Below, piece after piece: positions 4,082-5,520 of a DNA stretch of 5,520 bases. Each line of letters opens with the position of its first letter. The stretch's first letter is position 1. This DNA is from a bacterium (GTDB lineage: Bacteria; SZUA-79; Acidulodesulfobacterales; Acidulodesulfobacteraceae). The notes beneath the pieces were generated by a model. The model ran no database searches. It saw only the letters and a program-made list of their open reading frames with translations, and was not told where the DNA came from. A program made the position numbers and the translations under genes. The stretch spans positions 1 to 5,520 of the forward strand of contig JAJZLA010000136.1 in assembly GCA_021803845.1 (NCBI GenBank). The letters run 5' to 3'.

Positions 4082-4273
4082 ATGGAAAAAGAGCTTTTAA
4101 CCGCTAAAGAAACGGCGGAGTTTCTTGGATTAGCGGAAATTACAATTTATAAGATGACTTATCGGAAACAAATACCTTATATCAAAATAGGCAGGACTAA
4201 AAGATTTGATAAATCAAAACTTTTAGCTTGGATAGAAAGCAACGCTCATGATACAATTAAAAAAAGTAAATAA
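4082..4273 (+). CDS. Excisionase-like helix-turn-helix protein (63 aa)
   Basis: The start is set by AAGGAG eight bases upstream. Nearly the whole protein is a MerR-like/excisionase DNA-binding domain (HTH_17 type): residues 5-25 (LLTAKETAEFLGLAEITIYKM) form the helix-turn-helix, and residues 28-42 (RKQIPYIKIGRTKRF) form the wing with its basic tip. KLLAWIES closes the domain. It would bind the attachment region and direct the recombinase toward excision, and may also repress or activate its own promoter. The integrase gene follows 29 bp downstream on the same strand, as expected for a recombination directionality factor. A purely transcriptional role cannot be excluded. Confidence 0.85.
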   Translation: MEKELLTAKETAEFLGLAEITIYKMTYRKQIPYIKIGRTKRFDKSKLLAWIESNAHDTIKKSK

Positions 4274-4302
4274 GCCGTAAATGCCGAAAAGGGGGTGTAA
4301 AT

Positions 4303-5382
4303 ATGGGCATTTATAGGCAAGGCAAAACGTTCTGGGTCAATAAATGCATCGCTGGCGTTAGATACTACGAAAGCGCCGGAACGACAAGCAAAATGGAAGC
4401 TAAAGCCTTTTACGACCGCTGGGTTTATGAACTTAAGGAACAAATCCGGACCGGCAAGTCGATTTTAAAACAAGAACCGGCGCCGGAGCAGAAAAAAGAG
4501 ATAACTTTTTCGGAACTTTCAAAACTGTATTTAGAATACATAAACGGCAGGTTGAGAAGCTATCCGAGCCAAAAAGTGCTAATAAAGAAACTTTTACAAA
4601 CATTCGGAAACATTAAGTTAAATGTAATTAATATTTCCTTAATCGAGAAAATGCAATCAAATATTATTGCAAATGATTTATCCGCCGCGTATGCAAATAG
4701 ATTAACGGCGACGATTAAAAGAATGTTTGCGAAAGCTCTCGACTGGAACTTAATACCAGAAAGTGGTTTAAAGGAAATTCAAAAGGTTAAACTGTTAAAA
4801 GGCGAGATTAAAAGGTTAAGGTATTTAACAGAGGACGAGCAAGAAAGGCTTATAAACGTTTGTAATAAAGAAATAAAGCCTATCGTGATAACGGCATTAA
4901 ATACGGGAATGAGAAAATCGGAAATCCTGCATTTAACCTGGGACAGGGTAGATTTAGAAAACCGGATAATTCTTTTAGACAAGACGAAAAACGGCGAAAG
5001 GCGGGAAATACCGATAAATCAAACGCTTTTAAATACTTTATCCGGTATAGTCAGGAATATAAAAACCGACTATGTATTTTATAACCCGGAAACCTTAAAA
5101 CCTTATTACGATATAAAAAAGAGCTGGCAAAGAGCTTTAGCTAAAACGCATATTTTAGATTTTCGATTTCACGATTTGAGACATACCTTTGCGAGCAGTT
5201 TAGTAATGAAAAGCGTCGATTTAACGACCGTCAAAGAGTTATTAGGGCATAAGGATATAAAAATGACATTACGATATAGTCATTTATCGCAGGCGCATGT
5301 AAAGCAGGCGGTATCGGTTCTTGATAAAAAGTGTTATAATTCTGTTATAGCGGGCGAGAATAATATTTTATCGAAGTCCTGA
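4303..5382 (+). CDS. int: Tyrosine recombinase / integrase (359 aa)
   Basis: The start is supported by AAAGGGGG about nine bases upstream. Residues 1-45 (MGIYRQGKTFWVNKCIAGVR onward) form an arm-type DNA-binding domain. Residues 66-155 form the helical core-binding domain, and 170-340 the catalytic domain. All active-site residues can be placed: R204 (TGMRKSEILHLTW), K229 (TKNGERREIP), H290 and R293 (HDLRHTFASS), H316 (LLGHKDIKMT) and nucleophile Y325 (RYSHL). Length and domain order are typical of phage and island integrases. Its stop lies 15 bp from the 3' end of tRNA-Asn, which is probably its attachment site, and the excisionase-like gene precedes it. Expression is probably from the GGCTTTCGCTT leader at 4023. 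It appears intact. Confidence 0.95.
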   Translation: MGIYRQGKTFWVNKCIAGVRYYESAGTTSKMEAKAFYDRWVYELKEQIRTGKSILKQEPAPEQKKEITFSELSKLYLEYINGRLRSYPSQKVLIKKLLQTFGNIKLNVINISLIEKMQSNIIANDLSAAYANRLTATIKRMFAKALDWNLIPESGLKEIQKVKLLKGEIKRLRYLTEDEQERLINVCNKEIKPIVITALNTGMRKSEILHLTWDRVDLENRIILLDKTKNGERREIPINQTLLNTLSGIVRNIKTDYVFYNPETLKPYYDIKKSWQRALAKTHILDFRFHDLRHTFASSLVMKSVDLTTVKELLGHKDIKMTLRYSHLSQAHVKQAVSVLDKKCYNSVIAGENNILSKS

Positions 5383-5440
5383 AATGCTTATTAAAACTGG
5401 CTCCCCGAGACGGATTCGAACCATCGACCCAGTGATTAAC
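5383..5440. other. Probable attachment-site (att) junction at tRNA-Asn 3' end
   Basis: The integrase stop and the tRNA 3' end are separated by 15 bp, and the element lies on the tRNA 3' side. Integrases of this type commonly recombine in the 3' half of tRNA genes, so the core is expected within the T-arm to anticodon part. I found no second copy of the tRNA 3' end in the window, so the core cannot be delimited and the other end lies elsewhere. Confidence 0.6.
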
Positions 5441-5473
5441 AGTCACTTGCTCTGCCGGCTGAGCTATCGGGGA
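5398..5473 (-). tRNA. tRNA-Asn (GTT), complete
   Basis: The minus strand folds into a full 76-nt cloverleaf. Acceptor arms TCCCCGA (5473-5467) and TCGGGGA (5408-5402) pair over 7 bp. The anticodon stem AGTGA/TCACT encloses loop CTGTTAA with anticodon GTT at 5440-5438. The T-arm contains GGTTCGAATCC, the discriminator is G, and CCA (5400-5398) is encoded. The 3' end faces the integrase gene, so insertion appears to have kept or rebuilt an intact tRNA. Confidence 0.97.
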
Positions 5474-5520
5474 ATATAGAATGAATAATGTTATGAATTG
5501 CACTAATAACTGATAAGATA

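Noticed and set aside
4246..4443. 65-codon minus-strand ORF overlapping the excisionase end and integrase start
   Set aside because: It lies opposite the well-supported integrase gene, has no clear ribosome binding site, and its phenylalanine/alanine-rich composition is what the antisense of such a gene gives.
4779..4982. 67-codon minus-strand ORF inside the integrase
   Set aside because: It is antisense to the catalytic core with all integrase motifs intact on the plus strand. Nothing supports translation.

Overview
The window looks like the tRNA-proximal end of an integrative mobile element in a low-G+C bacterium. The DNA is A/T-rich, the proteins are lysine- and isoleucine-rich, most starts carry strong AAGGAG- or GGGGG-type ribosome binding sites, and the tRNA gene encodes its own CCA. 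These traits do not identify the phylum. At the right edge a complete tRNA-Asn(GTT) gene on the minus strand has its 3' end 15 bp from the stop codon of a full-length tyrosine recombinase. A 63-residue excisionase-like protein is encoded just upstream of that recombinase. This is the usual layout of an element inserted at a tRNA 3' end. The other boundary is outside the window.

From left to right: a 5'-partial view of a second, short-N-terminus tyrosine recombinase (minus, running off the left edge) lies behind a four-cysteine small protein (minus). Both can be read from one strong sigma-70-type promoter whose -10 box sits inside a palindrome. A plus-strand cluster follows: a zinc-ribbon-like protein, a 58-residue ORF and a 134-residue helical protein, the last two joined by a TAATG stop/start overlap. 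About 690 bp without a gene then separates this cluster from a convergent minus-strand pair. That stretch holds a 203-bp nested dyad with 24-bp perfect arms and small repeats. The minus-strand pair is a 116-residue protein of unknown function and a 272-residue protein resembling the replication-relaxation family, again coupled by TAATG. It ends at a clear intrinsic terminator. A 400-bp divergent intergenic region separates this pair from the xis-int genes.

Two families of intergenic sequence tie the region together. A short palindrome or half-palindrome based on TGTCCGC occurs eight times and I found it only between genes. An 11-bp box, GGCTTTCGCTT, occurs three times, always 44-49 nt before the start codon of a transcription unit (zinc-ribbon gene, 116/272-residue pair, xis-int). 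This suggests shared control of cargo, maintenance/mobilisation and excision genes. No known defence, toxin or resistance gene is recognisable. The unexplained parts are the 203-bp dyad, the shared leader and the small uncharacterised proteins.
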